A program made the translations under genes and the position numbers. Positions 16,162 to 23,744 of a stretch of 64,000 bases of DNA are shown one piece after another. Under the pieces are notes generated by a model that worked only from the letters and a program-made list of their open reading frames with translations, searched no databases and was not told the DNA's origin. This DNA comes from Noviherbaspirillum malthae. GTDB lineage: Bacteria; Pseudomonadota; Gammaproteobacteria; Burkholderiales; Burkholderiaceae_D. Position 1 is the first letter of the stretch; each line of letters opens with the position of its first letter. The DNA is taken from positions 62,001 to 126,000 of the forward strand of contig NZ_JACYXF010000004.1 in the NCBI RefSeq assembly GCF_015352985.1, written 5' to 3'.

Positions 16162-17727
16162 ATGAACACCACGACCCTGATCGAGTTGACCGCACCGCAA
16201 GCCGTCAACGGCCGGCGCGCCGCCTACCAGTCGCTGTGGCTGCTGGTGCGCCTGTACCATGCGGCCCGTTACGAGGCGGCGACGGAGGTCGTCAGGCTGG
16301 CCGAACTGCGGCAGCAGTTCACCGATGCGCGTAGCCTGCGCATGTTCATCAGCCGCGCCTTCCGCGATTTTTCGCGCTGGGGCATCCAGGTGGGCTGGGG
16401 AGAAGACGCGGACAGCGACCCGCGATTTCTGAATCCGGACCGGCGCAGCCAGGGGCCGTTCTGGCTGCCGCCTGCGGAAGCGGACAAGATCGCCTGCGTG
16501 GTGGACGGCGCCGCCGCAACGCGCGAGGACCTGCTGCGGTTCCTGAACATCCGGAGCAAGCCGGTGCCGGCAGAAGCGGCGGGGATGCCGATGCCGGCCG
16601 ATTTCTGGATGCGCTATGCGCTGGCCCAGCAGAATCTGAGGCAGGGGCAGCTGCTCGCAACGATGGCCGAGCACGCCGGCGCCGACCGCAATCCCGGCGC
16701 GCTGGCCGGCTTCAAGGACGCGGCGCGGATGGCGGTCAGCCGCTCCCAGCATGCGCTGGCGGCGCTGGGCGAAGCCCAGGTCTGGCGGCGGCTGGACGAC
16801 CTGGAAGCGGCGCGCAAGACCCTGTCCCGGCTGCGCCGCCTGCTCAAGGAAGCCGGGCCCGACGAGGGCGGCTATCTGGATGCCATGGAGCAGATACTGA
16901 CCGCATGGTGCGCCTACAGCCAGCGCGACGTGGCGCTGACCGAAGCGCTGCTGGCCGCAATGCGCGACATCGAGCCGCGCGCCAGCGTGGTCCGTTATCA
17001 TCCGCGCATTCGCTTCGAATGGCACAACCTCATGGCGCTGGTGCGGCGCGCCCATGCGCTCAACGACCGGAATTCCCCCGTGCGCCAGCAGGCAGCCTCC
17101 GAATCGATGGCGCATTTTGCCTCGGCGCTCGACGCCGCGTTCGAGATCGGTTCCTTCGACGCCGCCCAGCAGGTGGCCGCGAATGTCGGCATGGCGACCT
17201 GGCTCTTTGCCAGCGAGGGCCTGGTGCCGGGTACCGATGCCATGGGCGCGCGGCCCGAGGCACTGCGCTGGCTGCTGCTCAGCGAATGGCTGTCGCAGCG
17301 TTCGGGGACGTCGGGCCAGTCGGCCTGGAACGCGATCTACCTGATGCGCATCGCGCGCGGCCATTGCGACGCCGGCGAACGTCCGTCGCTGCCCGCATTC
17401 CGCGCGCAGCAACCCTTGCAGCCGGCGGATATGGCCGGTTATCTCGATGCGTCGGCGGATTTCAGGATCGGCATGCCGCCGGTTTCCGACTGGCTGTCGC
17501 TTGCCGACCGCCTGCTGTCGGCACAGCAGCAAGGCGACAGCCGCTACAGCCTGCTGCAGCGATGCGGATGCCGGCTGGAACATGCATGGTATGCGACCCA
17601 TGCCGGCGAGCTTGGGCCGGCGTCGCGCTCGCTTGCCACGCTCGCGGCGGAGATCGCCGGCCTGCCGCCGAGCGACAAGGCGTTCTTCCAAGGCATGCTG
17701 CGGCGCTTTCCGGCGGAAGTGTCTTAA
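16162..17727 (+). CDS. Orphan 521-residue protein, unrecognised
   Basis: I do not recognise this protein. It has no signal peptide or membrane segment. Residues 55-105 could form a winged helix: helix SLRMFISRAFRDFSRWG, then a WGED...GPFWLPP hairpin-like stretch. From about residue 130 on it is almost wholly helical and Ala/Leu/Arg-rich, with HALAALGEAQVWRRLDDLEA-type helices and several aromatic-Ala repeats that resemble TPR-like repeats. This could be a regulator with a DNA-binding head and a helical-repeat body, but that is inference. GC and codon use match the neighbours. A perfect hairpin lies upstream and an 18-bp palindrome overlaps the stop codon. Confidence 0.7.
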   Translation: MNTTTLIELTAPQAVNGRRAAYQSLWLLVRLYHAARYEAATEVVRLAELRQQFTDARSLRMFISRAFRDFSRWGIQVGWGEDADSDPRFLNPDRRSQGPFWLPPAEADKIACVVDGAAATREDLLRFLNIRSKPVPAEAAGMPMPADFWMRYALAQQNLRQGQLLATMAEHAGADRNPGALAGFKDAARMAVSRSQHALAALGEAQVWRRLDDLEAARKTLSRLRRLLKEAGPDEGGYLDAMEQILTAWCAYSQRDVALTEALLAAMRDIEPRASVVRYHPRIRFEWHNLMALVRRAHALNDRNSPVRQQAASESMAHFASALDAAFEIGSFDAAQQVAANVGMATWLFASEGLVPGTDAMGARPEALRWLLLSEWLSQRSGTSGQSAWNAIYLMRIARGHCDAGERPSLPAFRAQQPLQPADMAGYLDASADFRIGMPPVSDWLSLADRLLSAQQQGDSRYSLLQRCGCRLEHAWYATHAGELGPASRSLATLAAEIAGLPPSDKAFFQGMLRRFPAEVS

Positions 17728-17738
17728 AGCATGCTTTA

Positions 17739-18001
17739 AGAACCTGTTCGGTATTTTTTTGGCATGGGCGTTCGGGCGAGAAGGGATGCAGTGCTAGGCG
17801 CGGTGCGCCGCACAGGGTGGTTCCCTGTGCAAGCAGCGCAACGCCGCAATGCGCCCTTCCCGCCCGAACCCTTCGGGCAGTCCCGCAAACCGGTCGCCTG
17901 CGGTGTTGCGGCTCCTTGCCGTAGCCCCGCTACGACGCGTCGCCGCGCCTAGCATTCGACCGGTTTGCGGGACTGCGACCATGCCAAAAAGATACCGAAC
18001 A
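17739..18001. repeat. Nested palindromic element, copy C (large form, interrupted by IS)
   Basis: The outer arms TGTTCGGTAT...GGCATGG (17745-17767) and CCATGCC...ATACCGAACA (17979-18001) pair at 22 of 23 positions. Inside are two side-by-side long hairpins: 17770-17785 with 17854-17869 (tip GCACAGGG-TGGTT-CCCTGTGC), and 17877-17896 with 17957-17976 (20 bp perfect). The second has the central hairpin CGTAGC-CCC-GCTACG. Its core CTCCTTGCC...CGCGTC...CGCCT is shared with copies A and B. The outer left arm continues leftward as AGAACC; its partner GGTTCT is found only beyond the IS at 19426-19431. No coding gene is seen. Confidence 0.8.
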
Positions 18002-18121
18002 AATGGTATGAACGCCGCCTTCTTGAGTAGGCGCAAGGAGATGTAGGGACTCCTGCGCCGACGGCATCATTGTGCCAAAGTGGAAGAGCTGACCAACCAC
18101 CGAAATGGCGAGGAGTCCAAC

Positions 18122-19168
18122 ATGAATACTACGACCATTGGTATCGATTTGGCAAAGAATGTATTCGCAGTCCATGGTGTGGACGAACGAGGGAAACCTG
18201 TATTGCGCAAGACGTTACGTCGAGAACAGATAGTGCCTTTCTTCGCTCGTCTGCAACCGTGCGTGGTGGCCATGGAAGCCTGTGGCACTGCGCACTACTG
18301 GGCGCGCAAGCTGGAGTCGCTTGGGCATAGCGTCAGGTTAATGGCTCCCCAGTTTGTCAAGCCTTATGTCAAGGGCAACAAACATGATGCAGCCGATGCA
18401 GAAGCTATTTGCGAGGCGGCAAGCCGGCCCAGTATGCGCTTCGTCCCGGTAAAGATGCCCCAGGCGCAAGCTACCTTGGCCTTGCACCGGGTGCGAGACG
18501 GCTTCATCAAAGCCAGAACCGCACAGGCCAATCAGCTACGAGGCTTGCTAGCCGAATTCGGCCTTGTCATTCCGCTTGGCATGGTCAAGCTGATCACACA
18601 AGTCAAAGGCATTATTGCAGATGAAGCCAATGAGCTGCCGGCTCTCATGCGAGCGCTCGCCCAGCGCTTACTTTCCCACTTACTGGAATTGGACCGCCAA
18701 GTTAAAGAGATCGATCGCCAAGTCCAGCAGCTATGCCGGCAATCGAGCATATGTGGTCGGCTGGAACAGATTCCGGGCATTGGCCCCGTCACCGCCACGG
18801 CATTGGAAGCCACTGTGGCCGACAACATGAAGACCTTTAAAAATGGCCGTCAGTTTGCGGCATTCCTTGGCCTGGTACCAAAGCAGCATTCAAGCGGTGG
18901 CAAAGAACGGCTCCAAGGGATAAGCAAGCGTGGCGATAGCTATTTGCGACGCCTGCTGGTCCATGGTGCTCGCGCGGTATTGCACCATACGACCAATAAA
19001 CCGGAACGAAGTGACAGTTGGCTGGCGCGTCTGGCAGCAAGGCGCAATACGAATATCGCGTGTGTGGCACAGGCCAATAAGACCGCCCGCATCGTGTGGG
19101 CCATGTTGGTACACGAGCGAGAGTTCCGGGACGGGTTCTCTGCCAACAGAGAACCCGTCCCGGCTTGA
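18122..19168 (+). CDS. IS110-family (IS1111 group) DEDD transposase
   Basis: A 348-residue recombinase. The RuvC-like DEDD residues are visible: D9 in GIDLAK, E52 in MEACG, D89 and D92 in KHDAADAEA. The C-terminal transposase domain carries IPGIGPVTATAL (helix-hairpin-helix-like) and the serine-bearing SSGGKERLQGISKRGDSYLRRLL segment thought to form a covalent DNA link in this family. The length is normal and the gene is intact, so the element may be active. The ATG at 18122 has GGCGAGGAG upstream. The enzyme excises and integrates its element using an RNA guide. Confidence 0.96.
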   Translation: MNTTTIGIDLAKNVFAVHGVDERGKPVLRKTLRREQIVPFFARLQPCVVAMEACGTAHYWARKLESLGHSVRLMAPQFVKPYVKGNKHDAADAEAICEAASRPSMRFVPVKMPQAQATLALHRVRDGFIKARTAQANQLRGLLAEFGLVIPLGMVKLITQVKGIIADEANELPALMRALAQRLLSHLLELDRQVKEIDRQVQQLCRQSSICGRLEQIPGIGPVTATALEATVADNMKTFKNGRQFAAFLGLVPKQHSSGGKERLQGISKRGDSYLRRLLVHGARAVLHHTTNKPERSDSWLARLAARRNTNIACVAQANKTARIVWAMLVHEREFRDGFSANREPVPA

Positions 19169-19240
19169 AGAAAGCACTTTAGGAGCACAGCACGTCAACA
19201 GGTTGCGTAGGTAAGAGACAAGTGATGGCAAACAGGTAGG

Positions 19241-19370
19241 ACCGGGATGACATCAACCCGATTAGAACCGTGAGCATTAAGCTCGGCGAACAAATGGGGA
19301 CGTCGTCAGCGAATTCCATAATGGCCAGTGGCGAAGCCACAACGACAGGCCGAATGTAAGTTCGCAATCT
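19241..19370 (+). ncRNA. Candidate bridge RNA of the IS1111-group element
   Basis: Two stem-internal-loop units can be folded. Unit 1 is closed by GATGAC (19246-19251) with GTCGTC (19302-19307). One loop side, TTAGAACC (19262-19269), is complementary to the right insertion flank GGTTCTAA. The other side, CGAACA (from 19287), equals the left flank CCGAACA. The hairpin GAGC-ATTAA-GCTC lies between them. Unit 2 is closed by GCGAA (19309-19313) with TTCGC (19361-19365). One side has CCAT, complementary to the left-end ATGG; the other has ATGTAA, equal to the right end. The hairpin GTGGC-GAA-GCCAC lies between them. In this group the guide RNA is expected 3' of the transposase. RNA ends are estimates. 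Confidence 0.65.
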
Positions 19371-19439
19371 CATTCCTGTCTACATCATGTGTTTCTATAC
19401 TTGGCAAATGGCGGCGTTCATGTAAGGTTCTAAGACCGA

Positions 19440-20360
19440 TCACTTGCGTTCCGCCATGTTCGGCACGGCGGAACGTTCGCCCAGCTCCGAAAGAATCCAG
19501 TCCCGCAAGACCATCACCGCAGCCTGCCCGCTCCTGCGCGAGCTGTAGACGAGGTCGTACCGGAAACTCTCCAGCGACATGCCGAAGGGCTGGATCAGCA
19601 CGCCGGAAGCAAGCTCATCCGCCACCAGCGTCAGGCTCAGCAGCCCCACGCCCTGCCCGGCAAGCGTCGCCTGTACCGCATGGATTTCATCGGTGAACGA
19701 CAGCCCGGCTTCCGCATCGATTCCTGTCATGCCTGCATTCGCCAGCCAGTGCCGCCATACCGGTGCGCGCTCGTCATCGCGCATGGCGGCTCCCCATTCG
19801 AAATGGATGAGCGTTGCATGGCGCAAGTCGTCAATCGTCGCAATCCCCAGGCCCGGACTGCAGACCGGGGCGAACTGATCCCGGAACAGGGGAACGACGG
19901 TCATGCCCGGATACTCCCCGCGGCCATAGCGGATGGCCAGGTCGGCTTCGACGTCCAGATCGACCGTCTTGTTGGACGCATCCAGCCTTAATGTCCAGTC
20001 CGGGTAAGCCTGACGGAAGGAGCCCGCGAGCGGCGCCAGCCGCCGCGCAACGAAAGCGACGGTCGAGGACAGGATGGCGGTCTTGCTGCCCTGCGGGCGG
20101 CGCACGGCATCGACTGCGCGTTCGAAGGCGTCGAGTCCGTCGCGCAAGGGTGGAAACAGCTGGTGGCCGGCTGCCGTGAGTCTGACAGTCCGCGTGCCGC
20201 GTTCGAACAGCCTGGTGCCCAGGGTTTCCTCGAGATAGCGGATCTGGTGGCTGACGGCGGTCGGCGTCACGTTCAGTTCATCTGCCGCCGCCTTGAAGCT
20301 GAGCCGGCGCGCGGCGGCTTCGAATGCCCTCAAGGCACCCAATTGCGGAAGTTTTCTCAT
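19440..20360 (-). CDS. LysR-family regulator, GcvA-like
   Basis: A 306-residue LysR protein of the GcvA type: it begins LPQLGALRAFEAAARRLSF, with the helix-turn-helix ELNVTPTAVSHQIRYLEETLG. The C-terminal effector domain follows. It is divergent from the RidA and old-yellow-enzyme genes (141 bp between starts) and is their likely regulator. The stop codon is about 15 bp from the right end of the IS element, so the insertion may have removed or replaced its original downstream terminator (the palindromic element). Confidence 0.9.
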   Translation of the reverse strand: MRKLPQLGALRAFEAAARRLSFKAAADELNVTPTAVSHQIRYLEETLGTRLFERGTRTVRLTAAGHQLFPPLRDGLDAFERAVDAVRRPQGSKTAILSSTVAFVARRLAPLAGSFRQAYPDWTLRLDASNKTVDLDVEADLAIRYGRGEYPGMTVVPLFRDQFAPVCSPGLGIATIDDLRHATLIHFEWGAAMRDDERAPVWRHWLANAGMTGIDAEAGLSFTDEIHAVQATLAGQGVGLLSLTLVADELASGVLIQPFGMSLESFRYDLVYSSRRSGQAAVMVLRDWILSELGERSAVPNMAERK

Positions 20361-20501
20361 GTTTCCTTATGGCTGAATTGCATTCATCCATGCGCTGAAA
20401 AATCGCCATTTGTCGACGCTTCACTCCTCCTCGATACTGCCTCCAGGCGAAAGGGCCGCGTTTTTCGAATGATTTTAACTTATCCATTGAAAGGATTTTC
20501 C

Positions 20502-20900
20502 ATGAACATCCAGCAGGTACGTACCGAGCCGGACCCGTATGCTCCCTACCTCCTCTCGCAAGCAATCCGGACAGGAAACCTCCTCTTCATTTCCGGCCAG
20601 GCCGGCTATGGGGATGACGGCTTAATCGTCGGCAACGACGATTTCGATATGCAGGCCGATCAAGCCTTCCGCAATTTGCAGCGGGCCCTGGTTGCCGGTG
20701 GCTCAAGCCTCGGCAAGGTGATCAAGGTGACGATATTCCTGACCTCGATGAAGCACTTCGGCAAGATTGTCGAAGTGCGGCGCAAGTGGTTCAGCCAGCC
20801 CTACCCCGCGGACACCATCGTGGAGGTATCGGCCCTGTACACGCCCGAAGCCATGATAGAGATCGAGGCCATTGCGATGGCCGAGGGAGAATCGATATGA
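20502..20900 (+). CDS. RidA/YjgF-family protein
   Basis: A 132-residue Rid-superfamily protein: AIRTGNLLFISGQAGYGDDG near the N-terminus, then QADQAFRNLQRALVAGGSSLGKVIKVTIFLTSM (shown in part), and IVEVSALYTPEAMIEIEAIA at the end. The typical RidA active-site Arg of the R-[AV]-x-V/A region is not obvious here (DTIVEVSAL replaces RxxVxV), so 2-aminoacrylate deaminase activity is uncertain. This fits one of the Rid4-7-like groups. The ATG at 20502 has AAAGGA 8 nt upstream. The stop overlaps the start of the next gene (ATGA), so the two are translationally coupled. Confidence 0.88.
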   Translation: MNIQQVRTEPDPYAPYLLSQAIRTGNLLFISGQAGYGDDGLIVGNDDFDMQADQAFRNLQRALVAGGSSLGKVIKVTIFLTSMKHFGKIVEVRRKWFSQPYPADTIVEVSALYTPEAMIEIEAIAMAEGESI

Positions 20901-22027
20901 GCGGGCGCATGAATGCGGATTCAGTGGCCGGCGACGTTGCGGCGCTGTTTGCGCCATGGAAGCAACATCGCATCGATGTGAACAACCGGTTGGTCGTTGC
21001 CCCGATGACGCGCGTCAGCGCAACGGCCGAAGGCTTGCCGACGGAAGCGATGCGGCGCTATTACGAACGCTTTGCGCGCGGCGGCTTCGGACTCGTCATC
21101 ACCGAAGGAATTTATTCCGACTGCGCTTACTCGCAAGGCTACCTCTTCCAGCCCGGGCTCAGCGACCGCGACCATGCCCGGGCCTGGAGAGGAATAGTCG
21201 ATGCGGTCCACGCCGCTGGCGGAAAGATGTTCGCGCAGCTGATGCATGCAGGCGCGCTGGCCCAAGGCAACCGCTTCCGGACGGAGACGCTGGCGCCGTC
21301 GGCAATCCAGCCGGCAGGATCGCAGATGCGCGTCTACCGCGGCGCCGGAGCCTACCGAACCCCGAGGGCAATGTCGGATGCCGATATTGCCGACGCCATC
21401 GACGGCTTTGCTCGCGCCGCCGCGCTTGCTATCGATGTCGCCGGCTTCGACGGAATCGAGATCCACGGCGCCAACGGCTACCTGCTCGATCAGTTCCTGA
21501 CCGACTACTCGAACCGCAGGAGCGATGGCTGGGGCGGGGCCATCGAACGCCGCATCCGCTTCGCCGCCGAAGTGGCGCGGGCAGTCCGCAGGTCGGCCGG
21601 CACAGGCAAGCCTGTCGGCATGCGCATCTCGCAAGCCAAGGTAAACAACTTCGGTCACAAGTGGCCGGAGGCCGAAGCCGGCGCCGCCGCGGTCTTCGGC
21701 GCGCTGGCGGACACCGGTCTCGACTATATCCACGTGACCGAGTTCGAAGCATGGCAGCCGGCATTCGGCGCGGCGGGTCCAAGCCTCGTCAGCCTTGCGC
21801 GCAGATATGCGCCCTCGCTTACCATCATGGCAAACGGCAGCCTCGATGATCCGGCGCGTGCAGGCCAGATGCTGCAGCATGATGCCGACCTGATCGCGCT
21901 GGGCAGAGGCGCTCTGGCCAATCCGGACTGGCCGCGGCTTGTTGCTGACGGGCGGCATCCGAGGGCTTTCAACCAGTCGCTGCTGTCGCCGCTGGGGGAT
22001 ATCAAGCCCTGCGAGATGCAAGACTGA
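20897..22027 (+). CDS. NADH:flavin oxidoreductase (old yellow enzyme family)
   Basis: A 376-residue TIM-barrel flavoprotein. It shows NNRLVVAPMTRVSA near the start, HAGALAQGNRF, the GFDGIEIHGANGYLLDQFLTD block (His-Asn pair that binds the substrate oxygen) and, near the end, the phosphate-binding DLIALGRGALANPDW. It reduces activated C=C bonds with NAD(P)H and FMN. It starts 4 bp inside the RidA stop. A Rid protein with an old-yellow-enzyme oxidoreductase under a LysR regulator suggests breakdown of an unsaturated or N-heterocyclic compound that releases reactive enamines or imines. Confidence 0.92.
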   Translation: MSGRMNADSVAGDVAALFAPWKQHRIDVNNRLVVAPMTRVSATAEGLPTEAMRRYYERFARGGFGLVITEGIYSDCAYSQGYLFQPGLSDRDHARAWRGIVDAVHAAGGKMFAQLMHAGALAQGNRFRTETLAPSAIQPAGSQMRVYRGAGAYRTPRAMSDADIADAIDGFARAAALAIDVAGFDGIEIHGANGYLLDQFLTDYSNRRSDGWGGAIERRIRFAAEVARAVRRSAGTGKPVGMRISQAKVNNFGHKWPEAEAGAAAVFGALADTGLDYIHVTEFEAWQPAFGAAGPSLVSLARRYAPSLTIMANGSLDDPARAGQMLQHDADLIALGRGALANPDWPRLVADGRHPRAFNQSLLSPLGDIKPCEMQD

Positions 22028-22086
22028 TCGGGACATGCGTTCCCTGATTGATCCCGAAGCCGGATGCATCGGTTGCACAGACAACC

Positions 22087-22287
22087 TCAATAACTCCTTT
22101 CGCCGCGTATCGGATCGCGCACAGTGGCATCGAGATCGATGGCCATTCCTTGCGTATCAATCACCAGTTCGTTCGCTTCCACGGAAAGCGATTGGGAAGC
22201 GCCAGTATCTGCAATGCTCGTCTGTGCCTGGCCCGTACCCGAAAAAAGCAGCGCGCAGGCAATAAGAAGTCTTGATGCATTCATCAT
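22087..22287 (-). CDS. Small exported protein, hypothetical
   Basis: About 66 residues starting MMNASRLLIACALLFSGTGQAQ, a plausible signal peptide with cleavage near GQAQ. It leaves a mature acidic peptide of about 46 residues (SLSVEANELVIDTQG and a charged tail DPIRGERSY). The frame extends to 22377 but the hydrophobic signal favours the start at 22287 or 22284. No strong ribosome-binding site is present. Not recognised; it could be spurious. Confidence 0.4.
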   Translation of the reverse strand: MMNASRLLIACALLFSGTGQAQTSIADTGASQSLSVEANELVIDTQGMAIDLDATVRDPIRGERSY

Positions 22288-22584
22288 CACATTTTCATTA
22301 AGGATTAAGGACACTGCGCTTGATGCAGTGAGGATTAGAAAACCGGCCCGGGCATCCAAAATATAATGCGGGAGCACGTGATAAACAAACGATTAAATCT
22401 TGGAGCAGAGTTTAGAAAAACTGATGCCGGTCACCGTGCAAGGCAGGCAGGTTCGACGAAATGCGGGGCGGGATTTTTTGAATGGCGGGCACGGCGGAAA
22501 CGGAGCCCGGGATGCCAGATCCGGGAACGGCAGAAAGCTGCCTGCAATGCGCGCCGCATCGCAAGCAGCAATGAGAACGGCCTG

Positions 22585-22752
22585 TCAGTCGATCTGCAGG
22601 GACTTCGCCAGCCTCATATCCTCGATCGCGCGGCGGGCCGAGATGCGCTTGTCGAGCGCATTGCGATAGGCCTTGGGGGTCATCGGCGGCTGGCGCATCA
22701 CCTCTTTCAGGCTGGCTCGCTGCTCCACTTCAGGATAACTTTTACGGTTCAT
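22585..22752 (-). CDS. Small basic protein, 55 residues, hypothetical
   Basis: It begins MNRKSYPEVEQRASLKEVMR and ends ARRAIEDMRLAKSLQID, with TPKAYRNALDKRIS between. It is highly charged, helical and lacks Cys. CGAGGT lies correctly spaced 6 nt before the ATG at 22752, which favours a real gene despite the short length. The last 20 residues resemble the RRxIED(M/L)x(L/E)AK pattern of short proteobacterial proteins with a single helix. Function unknown. The surrounding 22.03-22.9 kb holds only this and the small exported protein. Confidence 0.55.
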   Translation of the reverse strand: MNRKSYPEVEQRASLKEVMRQPPMTPKAYRNALDKRISARRAIEDMRLAKSLQID

Positions 22753-22903
22753 GGCTTACCTCGCTGCGACAAATACATGCTCCATGTTCTCGCAAACAAT
22801 GTGCCAGTCATCGAACTAGATCAAATGCGCGACAAATAAAGGCAGGTCCGCCCCATCTTGGTGATCCGCTCCCGAATTGGTGCAATTCTGCAATGGAAAC
22901 GGC

Positions 22904-23344
22904 TCACATCCCAGGCGAGGGCGATGTCTTGCAGGTAAGTCCCCGAATGAGCACCCGCAATTGCTCCGCCGCTTGTGCCTTTCCCAATTCCAGGCGCCAG
23001 CGGGTGAAATCGACATAGGCGGAAGCCTGAAGCAGCTCGACGGCCTTTTCGACGCCGGCATAACTGCCTTCGTGCAGCACGCCGCCGAAGACCTTCATGC
23101 AGATGACCGGCAGGTCCCTTGTCGCGCGATTGTCCTTCACACGCCGAAGCAGTTCGAACATCCTGCTTTCATCGAAATTCGTACCGCAGATGATGGCATC
23201 GATGTCTTCATCGAGCTTGCCCAGCGCATCGTCGACGGTATGGCAGAAGACCAGGGAAAACTCGTCGCCGAGCACATTGCTCAATCTCGTTACTGCTTTG
23301 GGCCGGATGGCAAGCAGCAGTTTTGGCTTCGTCTTATCCATCAT
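22904..23344 (-). CDS. Degenerate response-regulator receiver-like protein
   Basis: About 146 residues with a receiver-like alternation: PKLLLAI, FSLVFCHTVDDAL, IDAIICGTNFDES, LPVICMKVFGG. The acidic pair after strand 1 is missing (AIRPK) and the phospho-acceptor Asp after strand 3 is Cys (AIICGT), so phosphorylation at the usual site is not expected. No output domain is attached; the C-terminus is a helical stretch RWRLELGKAQAAEQLRVL. The start at 23344 has GAGG upstream. It could be a pseudo-receiver that binds a partner protein. No kinase gene is adjacent. Confidence 0.6.
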   Translation of the reverse strand: MMDKTKPKLLLAIRPKAVTRLSNVLGDEFSLVFCHTVDDALGKLDEDIDAIICGTNFDESRMFELLRRVKDNRATRDLPVICMKVFGGVLHEGSYAGVEKAVELLQASAYVDFTRWRLELGKAQAAEQLRVLIRGLTCKTSPSPGM

Positions 23345-23744
23345 TCCTGCCTCGCATGCCATGTCGCACTGCCTGAAATAAGCCAGAGCAACCATCAGAT
23401 ACGGAGCGCCCCTGTCAAACCCGTTGCAAAGTTTATACCCGTCAATTTCGGGAAGAAAAACTGGCGTTTCGAGCTTGGTGGTTCTGATGATTGCATAAAA
23501 AAGGAAGTGCGAGAAACACTATCAAAGCGGTGTAGCGAACCTCCTTGCGCCGAAAGCTGCTCCTGCCTGCCCGGAAAGAAAACTTGAACGCTTAATGCTT
23601 TCAATTCAATTCATGTCAATCAGCTTGGCCTTGCCGAATCGGAACCATCATTTTCCGCATATTAAAGACGAAATAGGTTCGTTGCCTTATCAATTTCGCA
23701 CTTGTAACCTGCTTAAGTTCATTAAATTAATCCGGGAGAGTCCA

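Larger units (their letters stand above)
18002..19425 (+). mobile_element. IS1111-group insertion sequence (IS110 family)
   Basis: About 1.42 kb with one transposase gene. Subterminal inverted repeats of 12 bp are seen: ATGAACGCCGCC at 18008-18019 and GGCGGCGTTCAT at 19410-19421. They sit 6 and 4 bases from the deduced ends, the asymmetry typical of the IS1111 group. The ends are set by rejoining the split palindrome of element C (CCGAACA before, GGTTCT after) and are accurate to one or two bases. There is no target duplication. The long non-coding right end holds a candidate bridge RNA. Confidence 0.88.

Noticed and set aside
16150-17691. 513-codon minus-strand open frame opposite the orphan 521-residue gene
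   Set aside because: Because the plus-strand protein is also unrecognised, I compared both. The plus frame has balanced helical composition and a normal start, while the minus frame is His/Arg/Gln-rich, as is usual for GC-driven shadows.
20163-20900. Long form of the RidA protein with a 113-residue N-terminal extension
   Set aside because: The extension overlaps the LysR gene on the other strand and lacks domain features; the ATG at 20502 has a proper ribosome-binding site.
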